A stretch of DNA of 64,000 bases from Adiantum capillus-veneris (Eukaryota > Streptophyta > Polypodiopsida > Polypodiales > Pteridaceae), in contig CM043944.1 in NCBI GenBank assembly GCA_014529385.2, forward strand, positions 171,307,240 through 171,371,239. The letters are read 5' to 3'. Below, one piece after another: positions 13,321 through 25,461 of this stretch. Positions within the stretch are counted from its first letter, which is position 1. Each line of letters begins with the position of its first letter. The notes beneath the pieces are model-generated. The model made no database searches and had not been told where the DNA came from. It saw only the letters and a program-made list of their open reading frames with translations. The translations under genes were made by a program, and so were the position numbers.

Positions 13321-14070
13321 CTATTGGTGGGAAGATTGAAAGACTAGTTTATCTCCATCTCTCGTAAAAGAATATAACCTTCCAAGTGGCCTACATTTTC
13401 GTGCATCAGGACGTAGCTCCTCAACGTTGATGTCTACTTGTGGCACACTGGATCCTTGATTTTGAATTTCAATTTCACTTGCAAAGACAACATAATAGAG
13501 TTTTGTATTATCTTCCAAAAAGGGCCATATATATACTAATCACATTGGACAAATCAGTACCTTTGTTTTTCTCACCAACTTCAATCCCTTGCTCCCTTTC
13601 TTGAATGCTTTGGACTTTGTTTGTATTTGGTGTCTCTTTTCCTGTCCCTTTGTCAATTTCTTCTTGTATGTCCTTGGTTGTAAGAGTCGCTTGTTGGCGC
13701 TCTTCATTGGCTTCACCCTTCTTCTCACTACCCTCTGCATCCTCATCTCTTTGAGGCATGTTGTTAGTGTCATGTAAAGGTTTTGGAGAATTTATCACAA
13801 CAAAATCACTTTGATGCTCTACCACCACCATCTCCTCTTCACTATTCCTAATGTCACCTTCATGAATTTGGGTCTCTCCAATTGTAGGTAGCATGTTCTC
13901 GCTCTCTTTAGTCATGTCATTTGAAGTTTTTTGAGAGGTTTGTTCTACAAGATCACTTTTGTGCTTTACAAGATCACCTTTATGAAACTGGGTCTCTCCA
14001 ATAATGGTGGGTAGTACTTGTGCTGCTTGAGATATGTTATCTTCGTCTTCTATTTTGTTGTCTTCATCTG
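13321..14070 (-). CDS. Acidic low-complexity exon(s) of the same minus-strand locus
   Basis: The frame 13915-13508 continues upstream, in pieces, to about 14068 and encodes a Glu/Asp/Lys/Gln-rich, probably disordered protein with repeated short blocks (LPTIGETQIHEGD near its start and a related LPTII.ETQFHKGD further upstream). The frame 13518-13321 (60-65 codons) overlaps it slightly and may be the next exon. No domain is recognisable. Position and strand suggest a linker between the 16-18 kb segments and the FCP1-like domain, but no transcript evidence joins them. Confidence 0.4.
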
Positions 14071-14239
14071 AAAGATAAAAGAAGCCAAATTTTTACCTAT
14101 TTAGAAAATAGTCTATTGGATTTTCAATAACCATAGAATCCATTTCATTTCCATCATCTAACCCAGACGTTTTATGCTAGAAAGGCTCCATTTAGCACAT
14201 TAACACAAAAATGCTCACCTAGAATGATACCTAAAGCAC

Positions 14240-15480
14240 ATTTGAAAGTGAGGCTTAATCTTAAGCTCTAGCCTAAGGCTTTAGTCTCTCAAAGTTTAGG
14301 CTTTTGTTTCAAGCCTAAAACTTAAGTCTCAAAATATATGCTTATGTTTGAAGTTTAAAATGTAAGCCCTAAGCCCCTTTTAGTCTTCATCATTCACTAT
14401 ATGAAAACCTTTTATACTATGTGCACTTAAGACCTATTTATATAAAACCCCTTATCTATGAATTTTTCAAGGTATGATCCAATTTTCTTCATAATCTATA
14501 AGTATTTTGTTATTTGTAACATTTTTTTCTACAATGCTCATGAGATTGGACTCATATGGTAGTGCTACACTAACATACAAAGGCAAGGCTCGAACTTAAG
14601 TTCGATCCTACAAAATAAATTTCAGTTTCTTGTTATAGATTAGGACTCTTTCTTAACATATGTAATCGCTACAATAGGATATGAAATTGTGAGCTTCACT
14701 TGGAAGTACTAAAGTAGGATTCTATGACAAGGACTTTTGTTGTTGAAACTCATACACATGATCACTTGATGCTCACCTAACATGCTACCTATTTCACATT
14801 TGGAGGTGAGGCTCAAACTTAAGTTCATGCCTGAAGCTTAAGTCTTAACCTTAAGCTTATGTTTCAAGTGTAAGGCTTAAGTCTCAAGCCATGTCTAGTC
14901 TCAACGCATTCACTATGTATAAAAATTGTGCACATCTAGGGCCTATTCAAAAAACCTCTTAACTATTAATTTTTCAAGGTATGATCCTTTTTACTTCATG
15001 ATCCGTAAGTATTGCTATTTGGAAGATTATATTACTACAATGCTCTTGAGATTGGCCTAACATGGTAGTGCTCATGAGCTCGGCCTCACATGGTAGTGCT
15101 ACACTAATATGTGGAGGCAAGGTTCAAACTTAAGTTTGAGCCTACAAACTAAATTTCAATGCCTTGTTAGGTACAAAGACATTATGAGTTTCATGTAACA
15201 TATGCAAGTGCTACACTAGGATATGGAATTTCAAGTCTCACTTAGAACAACTCAGCGAGGACTTTTGTGATTGAAGTTCATACACAAGTGATTCACTATC
15301 TCTCCTTGTAAGGCTTGAATTTAAGTTTGAGCCTCATTAGTGTTTAGTAATGCTTCATTTTTGTCTCACCAAAACCAAAATTTCTTACTCTTAATACACA
15401 TTTGTATGTTAGCTATGATTTGTGAATTGGCACTTTCAATAAAGACATGTGCTTTGTGATGGCTCAAACTCAAGTTTGAT
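14240..15480. repeat. Spacer or intron with palindromic GGCTCGAACTT-type repeats
   Basis: Several units contain variants of a palindrome whose half-site is GGCTCGAACTT (for example near 14590, 14815, 15125, 15310 and 15465), among near-repeats such as AGTGCTACACTAACATA. The same units build the large array at 27.9-30.6 kb. No coding sequence is seen. The block lies between minus-strand coding segments and may be intronic. Confidence 0.7.
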
Positions 15481-15699
15481 CCCCCCCATCATTTTTTAAA
15501 ACAAGAACAACTAAATCTAATTAAAATGACATACTTTTAGATAAAGACACAAGATAGTATTAAGAAAATAGTGTTTGAAGGACCTAAAGCATCACAATTG
15601 ATCAATTCAATACACTATCCTGCCTTTTTACACTTTAAGAGTTTGTTGGTACATGATAATGGCATGCATCATTAAACCTAGTATCAAAAATACTCTAAA

Positions 15700-16619
15700 G
15701 AAGCATTCGCACCTTTTTCATCAGCTACTACAATGTCTTGAGGGGCTCTATCATCCTCTTGTGCATCCTCATTGCCTGCATCATCATCCTCATTATCTTC
15801 ATCATTTTATTTTGCACACTCAACATCCACAACTGGACTCATTTCTCCAACATTGTCTCCCTCCCCTTGATGATCAAAATTTGTAGCTTCTTGAACTTCA
15901 CTATCATCCGTTTTGTTTACGTTATCATTGTCTTCATTTTCATCAACATCCTATCCACTGATTTGTTGCTCATCGATGTCAAGATTGTTAAGGTCTTCTT
16001 TTTCTTTATCATCCAGCTCCACTGTTTGTCTCGCAAGTGATGCTTGAATTGCACCACACCACTCCTGCAAGGACGGATCGCTCTCCAAAAGACTAGAGCA
16101 TTGAGATTCTAACTCCATTGCTTCAAAATCATCTTTACATAGAGAAATTTCCCTTCTCTTCTTCGACAAGCTTTGCTCCAGCACAACTCCACCGCAAAAA
16201 AATTCCAAAACATAGCTTTGCTCAAGACAAAACCCTGTGATAAGGACATCAATGAAGTTTCTATCAATAAATTCATGATCCTTGCCACAAGAGCCTAAGA
16301 AAAAGACTCTTTTTGTATGAGCCTTGCCAATAGCCTCAAATCTATCAACCTTGCTAACAAAAAGAGAAACCATTGCAGAGTCCACAGTTCCATCTATCCA
16401 TGAGTCATCTCTGGTTGCTTGGATATTTCCATATTCAATATGGACCTTAGTTGACTGGTTAGAAACCCCTTCAACAAGCATTCCGATATTGATGAAATCA
16501 ATGAAACACACTAGCACATATTCATACTGTGCATTCAATGTGTTTAGATTGAGTGCCAAATTTGCAAAAAAGTCTATAGAGAGCTTTTCTTGAGTACCAT
16601 GAAGATCCAAGATGACCAA
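15700..16619 (-). CDS. Weakly methyltransferase-like segment followed by acidic tail
   Basis: The 222-codon minus-strand frame 16619-15951, then an acidic stretch to about 15700, belongs to the same locus as the 17-19 kb segments. The piece NFIDVLITGFCLEQSYVLEF followed by FCGGVVLEQSL resembles the C-terminal block of beta-class N4/N6 DNA methyltransferases, where a helix precedes the SAM-binding 'VLDPFCGSGT' motif and then a 'CDDFEAMELE'-type acidic strand. At the start, LVILDLHGTQ lies where the catalytic DPPY motif should be, so the catalytic motif is absent or degraded. The C-terminal stretch is Asp/Glu-rich. The assignment rests on one motif and order only; it may be a different family. 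Confidence 0.3.
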
Positions 16620-16634
16620 TTGAAATGGTATGTG

Positions 16635-17345
16635 CTATGTATTGCAAAAGTCTTTGATCTTCCCCATATCAAAGCCCACCCCCTTGATTCTCCATGAAAT
16701 AGACTCATCTTGAGATATTATGCCCATATTAGCTCTATAAAGATGATTGTAGAGAGTTACTACACTTTTTGGAAGTGAGGGTGGAGTCTTCTTTGCTCTG
16801 TTGAGGGAGTCCTTGACATAGTACTGGCTATAGATCCTCATTTGATTGTACTCATGCTCTCATAGCTTGTACTTCTCACAAACTTGCTCCCAAGATAAAT
16901 TTTCCCTTGTCAAATCAAAGAAGAATGATATTATTGCTTCTTTCCCTTGTCCATTCTATGAGGGGTATGCTTGCTCTTCTTTAGCAAGATGGTTTTGTCC
17001 ACGATTGCATTTTGTAGTTCAAGAACTTCTTTATTCTCGAGGCCTAAAATGCACCTGAACAATGTAGGTGCAAGTGTTCCTGTGAACAGGTGCTTGTCGA
17101 ATCTGACCACCCTTCATAGTTAGAAATTTAGGATTTTTTTTGGAACCTTCGTCAATTGTTTCTCCCTTTTTATTTGGTAGCAAGCCTTGACCATATTGTC
17201 TCATGATCTTGACCCAATTCTTCCATATCTTCTCATCACATAGAAGCAAATGCAAGTCGGTCTTGACAAATCCCTTTTGAAGTGTGTGCTCTGTTGTCTC
17301 AACAAAGGTCTGCAAAATTGAAAATTCCAACATCAATATTGACAA
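16635..17345 (-). CDS. Unrecognised exons of the minus-strand locus
   Basis: Two minus-strand frames, 17345-17031 (about 104 codons) and 16841-16635 (68 codons), lie in line between the GQHS segment and the methyltransferase-like segment. Their composition is that of ordinary soluble protein (for example WVKIMRQYGQGLLPNKKGE). I recognise no domain. Breaks between them may be introns or frameshifts. They are included because they share strand, order and spacing with better-supported neighbours. Confidence 0.35.
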
Positions 17346-17349
17346 GGCT

Positions 17350-17602
17350 CTAACTTGTGGGATTGAGACGCATACTTAATAAGTTCAAGCCTAGCTAGAT
17401 TGAATTGTTTCTTTATATGCTCACATACATCTATGCAAAGTCCAAATTACATGGGTGTATGTAAGTGGGGCTCAAACTTAAGTTCGAGCCTCGCTTGTTT
17501 GTGCTATAGCCTCATATGCAAGTGACACTAAATCTTAAGTTAAAACCTCACTTTAAGTTCTGAATGAGCACATGGAGGTCTTGCTTGAGCCTATGATAGA
17601 CT
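17350..17602. repeat. Short spacer with palindromic GGCTCGAACTT-type units
   Basis: At 17468-17492 the sequence reads GGCTCAAACTT then AAGTTCGAGCCTC, a near-perfect palindrome of the family seen at 27.9-30.6 kb, with a second weaker unit near 17525. It lies between coding segments on the minus strand and so is probably intronic. Confidence 0.6.
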
Positions 17603-18430
17603 CTAGTTTACAAATAGATATTGATTAAGAAGACTCACATCCAAGAATAAAAAAAGTACCTTCCAAGCCTCAAAGTCCTTCTTGGTTTGGTTGACACCAA
17701 GTGGTGGCTTAGAAGGACAACCATTTGCATGCCATTGTGCTCGTGCTTGCATAAGTTGGTCAAGAAATGGCTCCTTTTGCATTGACATTGCAACAGATAG
17801 ATTCGCATCTTTGGAGATTTCACGAGAGATCTTTGGTGGGCAATTGAGAATAATCTTTGATCGTCTATATTTGAATTATTGACGCAATTGAGGGGTAACA
17901 TTTGCAACGTTTGCACCCTGCAAACGTTTTGCAGCACTAATGGAGTGTTGTCCAGAGATGATCCAGTAATCAACATTGCGAACATCCTCTTAGGCAAGTT
18001 TGTCAAGAGGATTTTTTTTAAAAGGATCACAAGGAATCAAAATTGCTAGTATCTCCTCTTGCTTTGGTTCTTGAATGAAGTCTAAAGTCAAAATCCTAAC
18101 CCAATTTATATTTAATCTTCTGTACACATAGTTTGATCGAGCAGGAAAACACCTTGTCACGTCAATGCTAAAGACTTCATTAATCCCAAAAGGATAGAAT
18201 CCCTTCTTGATTTCTAAAGAGATCAGTGCCTTGTTATCTTCGAATGGAGTTTCCATGTCCATCAACTCCTCTTCAGAAACATCTTTTTCTTCTGCACTCT
18301 TTTTCATCTTCCTCTTTGCTAGTTTTTGTCGATCTTCCTCAAGAGTAGAATCATCCTTTGCCTTTATTTTTCTTCTGAGTCATTGTGCATCTTGCTCTTG
18401 TGAACCTTCTTGCTCCTCTAAATTAATGGT
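17603..18430 (-). pseudogene. ParB-like GQHS segment of the minus-strand locus, with in-frame stops
   Basis: Minus-strand frames 18307-17990 and its in-frame continuation to about 17895, then 17788-17603, encode a protein whose best landmark is DYWIISGQHSISAAKRLQ. This resembles the 'I.DGHHR..AA..L' core of ParB/sulfiredoxin-fold domains, preceded by WVRILTLDFIQEPKQEEILA, like the domain's first strand and helix. A TAA at 17990-17992 interrupts the frame and could come from CAA by C-to-T change. ParB-type domains bind DNA and nucleotides and in prokaryotes can be fused to DNA methylases. The fold assignment is by motif only. Confidence 0.35.
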
Positions 18431-18584
18431 GGCAGTGATCTTTTCTACATGTGTTGAAGAGCTTGCACGGCCCGGGGCGGTCACTTTTTAGAATGTGTAT
18501 GCTATCATGTAAGTTAACCGGAGAGGATTATTAAAAGATCAAAATGTATCAAAATGTATACATACAGAGGGAGGTGGGGGTTTT

Positions 18585-19208
18585 TTAAATAGGCATGTAG
18601 TGTAAATAAAGTATGTATATTGAGGTATTATTAATAACCTCTTGAACGCACGTGATATAGGAAGCTTTTGATAAGTGACCACCCTGGGTTGCATGGGCAC
18701 CTCTTGATGCTGCAAGTGCACTCCTAACTATGGCTTTCCTTGTCTTCTCCACAACTTTCTTAGATAGTGTCCCTATTGGTTTCTTTGCAGGTACAATCTT
18801 CTTTGGTAAGCTCAAGACTTGCTTTGCATGTTTCACTACCTTCACTAGGTCTTCCACACAGTCCACACATGAGTCTTCTTGATTAGTGAAGCTGGAGATC
18901 TTCAATCCTGATTTTACAATAGAATTTTCTTTTCCTAGTTTGCTACCATTCATGTCTGCTACATGAAAAGTACCCAATGATAAGCAAAACTTGTTTGCCT
19001 TTGTGGTCTCTCCAATAGGTAGCACATTACATGCAAAGCATGGCATTGTTGTTGCATCCACATCATCATTGACACCCACAACAATCCCCATGTCTCCATA
19101 TTTCATATCACCTTGTGACAAATATAGATGGATGTCACCTTTGTAGTTTGCATCTGTATCGTAGGTATCCACAAACCACTTCACTCCTTCTTCTTTTGTT
19201 AATTCAAA
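18585..19208 (-). CDS. Upstream exon of the minus-strand locus, split by a retroelement
   Basis: The frame 19184-18585 (about 199 codons) encodes a Lys-rich protein with Cys-containing segments (DDVDATTMPCFACNVLP; EDSCVDCVEDL) and no recognisable domain. Its upstream side meets the retroelement at 19213. On the far side of that element the minus-strand frame at 27852-27714 reads up to the same GGTCT target site, and joining the two keeps an open frame. This is strong evidence that one exon was split by the insertion. Its downstream limit near 18600 may be a splice site. Confidence 0.55.
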   Translation of the reverse strand, partial: FELTKEEGVKWFVDTYDTDANYKGDIHLYLSQGDMKYGDMGIVVGVNDDVDATTMPCFACNVLPIGETTKANKFCLSLGTFHVADMNGSKLGKENSIVKSGLKISSFTNQEDSCVDCVEDLVKVVKHAKQVLSLPKKIVPAKKPIGTLSKKVVEKTRKAIVRSALAASRGAHATQGGHLSKASYITCVQEVINNTSIYILYLHYMPI

Positions 19209-19213
19209 GGTCT
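19209..19213. repeat. Target-site duplication GGTCT, left copy
   Basis: GGTCT directly precedes the TGTCATAA start of the left LTR. The same five bases follow the right LTR at 27709-27713. Confidence 0.9.
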
Positions 19214-20601
19214 TGTCATAAAATCTAATATCTAATATCTAACCAACCCAAATGATTCTCTCATATTAAAATGATCACTTAATGTGGGAGAATAAACGGG
19301 AACAAGGGTTAAGATATAGACATGTGCTTATAGATCTATCTCAGCATGGGGCAAATGGTAAAGGGGCCCAAATGAGATATGGTCTATCAAAGAGCAAGGC
19401 TAACAAATGGAGCATAAGACCTTAGGGTTAGCTTCATTGAAGACCTCCAATAATGTGTGTAAAAGGCCTTTGACCTTAGGTAAGCTAGGGCTGAGCTTGA
19501 GGCCCGGGAACCCGACCCAGCTCGAGGTGCTTGTCATGCTTGATGACTAAGGTGCTTGAGGTGCTTGATGATTGAGGTGCTTGAGATGCTTGAGGTGCTT
19601 AATTATTGAGATGCTTGAGATACTAGGGTTGCACTTGAGGTGAGAACCCAGCCCAAGCTTAAAGTGCTTATGAGCCAAGCTTGTGGTGGGAACTGGGCCT
19701 ATGCATGAGGGGCTTGAGGTGTCAAAAAGTCAAAGATTCAATCCCTATAAGGAGGGGGCAAGCCCTACATGAGGGGGGATGAGAGAGAACACCCACACAC
19801 TCACACAAGGCATGCATGGTACAAAGAAAGAAAAAGGGACACTTGTCAAGTTCCTCCTCATGTTGCCCTCATGGTGTGCCTGAAGCCTATTGGTTGGCTA
19901 CCCAAGGGGTCCAATAATAATTTAGGAGATTTAATTAAATGATTTGGCATTTATCTAGCCCTCTCTCTCAAAAGGGAAAGGGGGACACTTGTCTCAAGGC
20001 TACCCTTGTTGCTTGTAATGCCTCCTGCTTGTGATTGGCTAGGCTTGGAGGGGTCCAATGAGCTTCAAGCATGAACTACAAGGGGGGGTCGACCCAAGCA
20101 ATCTAGGGGGTTGATTAGGGGGTATACTTACCCACAAACACTCAGAAACACTCTCATTGTGTGCTATGCAAAGTGCAAGAGCTCCCTCTCCTTCTCCAAG
20201 CAAGTAGAGGTTGAGAGCCTACACCAACACTCTTGGATATGGAGTGCAAATCCAACCAAGAGCCATGCTTCAATGCTTAAGCTTGCCATCTCCTTATTCT
20301 TCATTACTATGCTATTATGTATGCTAGCAACAAGAGTTATGATAAGTGAGGAACTAATTCTTTCTCCTACGAAATGTTTCTTCTTCCTCTTCCCTACCCT
20401 CATTCCCTGCTAGCTCTCTCCACCTTCGAAGGTGTTTGAGGTCGTGGGACTGAGTCTTGGGATAGTTAAATCTTTCTTCAAGTTTATGTTATGTTTGTGA
20501 TGCATGAAGCTTTCCATATTCATTGCATCACCTAGGTCACAAGGAACACAAAGATTGTATTGTAACAAGTCTCTCTTAATGGGAGGAATCATAATGCAAA
20601 T
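19214..20601 (+). repeat. Left LTR, lacking its last ~220 bp
   Basis: This matches 26129-27483 over its full length apart from small indels, mainly in a variable AGGTGCTTGAG-type repeat tract near 19530-19620. It starts with TGTCATAA. Its missing 3' end is found inverted at 25241-25461. Confidence 0.9.
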
Positions 20602-22786
20602 AAGATTCTTGTAGGTCACGGCTATACTCATCGGCGGCGAAGATCTTCCCATGTACTTTGAGTAGCAATGGACTTTTAGGTCTTCCCTCAATGATCTCAA
20701 AAGGTGCTTTTCCTGTAGAAGTATGTATAGTATTATTGTAGGCATACTCTACAAGAGGTAAGTACTTTTCCCATTGTGAGCGTTGATCTACTTCGGTAAC
20801 ATAAGTCTTGAGTAGATCGAGTATCGTGAGATTGGCTATCTCACTTTGGCCATCCGTTTGTGGGTGATAGGCCGAAGAGAAATTCAATCTTGTTTCTAGA
20901 TTTTCAAAGAGACCTTTCTAGAAATTACTGGTCATTCTAGTATCTCTATCTGACACGATGGATGTGGGTAATCCATGGTGCTTGAAAATCTGAGATATGA
21001 AGAGAGTTTCCATTTGATGTGCCTTAATAGTCTTTTTGACAGGAATAAAATATGCTTGCTTGCTAAACCTGTCAACTATTGTCCATATTCCTGTATTCCC
21101 ATGGATAGACTTGGGTAATCCAAAGAAGAAATCCATGGATATACTCTCCCATGGTGAATTTGGAATAGGCAATGGCTAGAGTAATCTAGGTTGCTTCCCT
21201 CTATCATACTTGGTCTTTTGGCATGCTACACATTTTGAAACATACTCTTGTATGTCCACTTTCATGGTAGGCCAATAGAAGTATGTCTCTACTCCTCGGA
21301 GAGTAGGTTGAATACCTCTATGCCCCGCATATGGAGGAGCATGGGATTCATACATAAATTTCTCACGAAGGGAATGGGTAACACATAGCCTATTGCCGTG
21401 GAGAAGATAACCATCCTGCAAGGTGAATGGTTCCTCTTTCTTCCCCAAAGCAAGGGCTGACATTATGTCTCTAAAGTCAGGGTCAGTAGCATACTCATCT
21501 ATCATAGAGGATAGATCATTGTGAGTAGCTATAGACACCGCATTAACTTTGGGTCGTCGTGAAAGTGCATCGGCCACTTGATTGTGCTTACCAGCTATGT
21601 GAGCAACATGGAAATTAAATTGCGAAAGAAAATTTGCCCACCTCATTTGTTTGTCGGAAAGCTTGGTTTGCGTCATGAAATACTTGAGACTTTGGTGGTC
21701 GGTTCGTAGGATAAATGGAGTCCCCAATAGGTAGTGCTTCCATGTGTCTAGGGCATGTAGAACAGCTAAAAGCTCTTTCTCATAAATGCCCAAGACTCGT
21801 TCATCAATATTGAGCCTTCGGCTCTCATATGATATGGCATGCCCTTCTTGAAGCAAAACTGCTCCAAGGCAATCACCACAAGCATCACATTGGACCTCAA
21901 ATGGCTTTGAGAGATCTAGAAGCACGAGGACTGGTTGGGAAGTAAGCTTCTCTTTGAGCTTTTCAAAAGCATTTTGCTCCTTAGCAATCCACACAAACTT
22001 AACGTTCTTCTTATTTAAGTCATGTAGTGGTCCTGCTACTTGAGAGAATTTTGCTATGAAGCGTCTATAGTATGCGCACATACCAACAAAGCTTCTTAGC
22101 TTATGTAGATTTCTTGGGTTAGGCCATGCTTTTATTACCTCTAACTTTGATGGATCCATTTGGATACCATCTTTAGAGATAATATGACCTAGGTATTGAA
22201 TCTCTTGTAGGAAGAATTCGCTTTTCTTTTGGTTGAGAAAAAGCTTGTTCTCCCTCAATGCTTGAAAAATCACTTGGAGATGTTGCTTATGTTCCTCCAA
22301 AGACTTGGAGTAGATGATGATATCATCAAAGAACACTCCAGTGAATTTGCGGTATGGTCTAAAAATTTTCTCCATCAAACGATTGAACGTAGCTGGTGCA
22401 TTAGTCAAGCCAAAAGGCATGACTAGATATTCATAAAGACCAAACGTTGTGCGAAACGCGGTCTTTAAGATATCTTCATCCACTATCCTTATTTGATGAT
22501 AGCCACTCTTAAGGTCAATCCCACTGAAGTAGGTCGATCCTTGTAGCTTATCAAACAGATCTTCTACCCGAGGTACGGGAAATCTGCTTTTGATAGTGAT
22601 ATAGTTTAGTGCTCGATAGTCCACACACATACGGTATGTACCATCTTTCTTTTGCACTAAAAGGACTGGAGAACAAAAGGGAGAGGAACTAGGCCTCACC
22701 ATCCCTTTGTCTACCAGCTCTTGTACTTGCCTCATGATCTCCTCTTGTTGAGCTTGTGAGACTCGATAAGGAGGCTTGTTAGGTGG
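20602..22786 (-). pseudogene. pol: Inverted gypsy pol: RT, RNase H, integrase (5 prime to 3 prime on minus)
   Basis: One minus-strand frame continues from gag and encodes reverse transcriptase ([30 protein letters not shown]; catalytic FFDDII), RNase H (FEVQCDACGDCLGAVLL; HYLLGTPFILRTDHQS; NQVADALSRRP), the integrase HHCC finger (HAPPYAGHRG to CVACQ) and the integrase core (SMDF, VSDRD, HPQTDGQSE). TAG codons at 21176-21178 and 20918-20920 break it without changing frame; CAG to TAG and TGG to TAG changes would explain them. The protein runs to the inversion breakpoint at 20602. These enzymes would copy and integrate the element, but the stops make it non-functional. Confidence 0.93.
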
Positions 22787-24868
22787 TTAGCATCCAGGAA
22801 GGAGCTCAATACGATGGTCATCATCCCCTTGTTTTGGAGGTACGTCCATAGGGATATCATCGATGAACACATCTAGGAATCCTTTTAGAAAATTAGACAA
22901 GTCTAACTCTTCTTGATTCCTACCATTTACATTTGATGAAACATTAGTATCTTTTAGAGACTCTTTGATAAAAATCATGTACGCAGAAACTGAGCTCTTC
23001 ATTGACTTATCAAAAGCAAGAGGATTTACAAGTGGAATAGTGCGACCACCCTCACTAGCATCTATATACATGTTCTTTCCCGTGTAGGTGAAGTAGATTC
23101 TCCTTTCAGGGAACTTCATGTTGGCAGCCATGCGATCAAACCATGGTGCCCCTAGGATAACATCCTCATGTTGGAGAGGAGAGATGAAGAAGTCTTCCTT
23201 GTCGACATAGCTTTGGACATGAAGCCTCAACTGCCCAATCAAGGGAGTAACGGAGGCTTGTTGTCCCTTGAAAGCTGCATTAGCCACTACTATATCTCCC
23301 ATCTCAAAAGCTTGAATGCCCAACTTGGTGGCCAACTCCATTGATATGAAGTTAAGAGTAGAGCTAGGGTCAAACAAGATGAAGGCATCATGCTCTCTTA
23401 CCTTTCCCCAAGCATAGGAAAGTGATGATCCTTTGCAGTGAGCATCCTCTTTTGGAGCTTCGATGGTGGAAGCCCTAGGAGTCTCATTGCGAGTATTCTT
23501 CTTGGGGCAAGAACGATAGCCATGTCCTTGCTCCCCACACTTGAAACACTTATGGTCCTTGCGAAAATCTTCAAGCTCTTTAGGAGAGAGTTTGTTTTTA
23601 CCTTTGTAAACTCCCTTCTCCTTGGACCAATTGTTGTTGTTGTTGAAATTGACTTGGGAAGTATTTTGAACATTGGTTTTCCCCTTTGCATCATTTTTGT
23701 CTTTGTTTTCCATGGGCTTGACATTACGTCTAGCCCCTTGATGGAAATTGATGCGTGAAGCAACCATGGTGTGATGGATTACTTCGCTAATAGTACCAGG
23801 CCGTTGAGAGTTGATGTATTTGGCCATCTCTTCAGGTAATCCCGCACAGAATTGTTGCCTTTGATCGGCAAAGTCTATCTTTTGAAAGACAGTAGCCTTG
23901 AGATGTAAATCCCAAAACTTGTCTACATATTTGTGGATAGACTCATGGGAGAGGAGCTTCAAGCTGCGCCATTCGATAAGTACTTTGTCCTTTGCATCGC
24001 TTGCAAGGAATTGCTTCATGATGGAAACTCGTAGAGTTTTCCATGTCTTTGGGGCTTCACCATTTCCACGAAGGCTAGCCCACCATTGACGAGCTGATTT
24101 TTGGAAGTGTATAGCTACATGGCGTAGCTTAGAGGACTCTGTGAAGCCCTCATCTCCAAAGGTCGCATCAAATTGCTGGATGAAGGCCAACACTTTGTCG
24201 GTAGCACCGAAGGTGCCATCATAGGTGAGAAAAGAGATACTCTTTCCTCCCTCCTTGAACTTCTTTAGCTTTTGTGACCTTCGCCATGCAGGAAATGATT
24301 TGCGATGTCCTCCCCTCTTGTATTCTCTAGGAGAATAACCATAACTTTCATCAGAAGAGGAGGAAGGTGAAGAAGAAGGAGAAGAGGGTGACCTCTTCCT
24401 AGCCCTTTTCTTCCTTTGTTTCCTCTCTTGCCTTTCAGAGTGATGAGGAGGACTATGTGTTGATCTTTTCCTCTTGGGAGGAGTGGGCGATCGTCTAGAC
24501 CGCCGTCTTCGTGGAGCCACATCTTCAGAGGAACTTAAACTTTCATTTCTTTCTTACTCTTTGGATTCCTCCTCTCGAATGGGAGAGAGTCTTCTTTTGG
24601 GGGTCTCTTCAAGAGGCCTCCTAAACTCTCTCTCCTCTTGGAGAGGAAGGAAAATTCCATAAGCATGAAGTTTTTGATTAACTTCGGCTTGCAAAGCAGG
24701 GTTGCCCATAGCTTGCTGCAACCTAACGAGATAATTCATAAACATGGGAGCATCATCATTAGCACCTTCATGTGCAAAATCAAAGCTATCAATCTTCATT
24801 CTACTCTCTTGATTATTGTCAGCCATGCTAAAAACATTTATGTATGTACTTAGTGTATGCTTTGGCAA
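22787..24868 (-). pseudogene. gag: Inverted gypsy gag and protease
   Basis: The minus-strand frame from about 24826 (MADNNQESR) to 22787 encodes Gag. There is a short N-terminal part, an Arg/Ser-rich segment (from 24520), the retrotransposon Gag core (FGDEGFTESSKLRHVAIHFQ; ARQWWASLRG), a CCHC zinc knuckle (CFKCGEQGHGYRSC) and an aspartic-protease-like segment where the active site reads FDPSS instead of the usual FDPGS or D(S/T)G. In-frame TAA codons sit at 24554-24556 and 22787-22789, the latter exactly between protease and RT where a CAA codon would fit. Gag, protease and Pol share one frame, typical of single-ORF chromoviruses. Confidence 0.93.
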
Positions 24869-25227
24869 TTCAAAACCTTAGTTGCCACTCCTCTTAGCCT
24901 TTGAAAATTGGCTCTTAAGTATCTACACCCACGGCTCGAAGTGGTTAATTATAGAGAGTAGAGGAGCAGGTCTAACATAGCAGAGTTGCCAAGGGCTAGC
25001 TCCTTTCGGACTTCTTATGGCTCAATAATGGTAAAGCCGTAGGCAAGTCTAAAAAGACTCCATTATTAAGTCCAAAGCTCCCGAGGTGTGCACCATCCCC
25101 CACATAGTGGGCTCAATAAAACCGATAATAGATCCCAGTTCCACTTACCCTAATATAATTAACAACATCAACCATTTATAGGCTACTTAAGGACCTCTCT
25201 TCTTAAGCAAGAAGAGAGAAACCAAAT

Positions 25228-25239
25228 GCTCTGATACCA
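25228..25239 (-). other. Primer-binding site, tRNA-Met type (inverted)
   Basis: On the minus strand it reads TGGTATCAGAGC, complementary to the plant initiator tRNA-Met 3' end. It is one base from the LTR end (TGTAATGG on the plus strand at 25241). Confidence 0.9.
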
Positions 25240-25240
25240 A

Positions 25241-25461
25241 TGTAATGGAATTGGCCTATTTAACTTGAGAGTAGAAAAAATTAATGAAAGTACTTTTGAG
25301 AAATGACTTTGTGAGCATAGCGGGTGAACATAGTCGAAGATAGCAACATAATCATAGCAATTAGTTAACTTGGCATGAACAATACTTTTGCAAGAGAGAA
25401 TTTAGAGAACATGACAACAGTTGAGGACTGGATTTATGTGGAGCCGGTCCCCCCTCCAATA
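25241..25461 (-). repeat. Inverted 3' end of the left LTR
   Basis: This is the reverse complement of 27487-27708, the final part of the right LTR. It is the segment missing from the left LTR and marks one end of the internal inversion. Confidence 0.9.
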
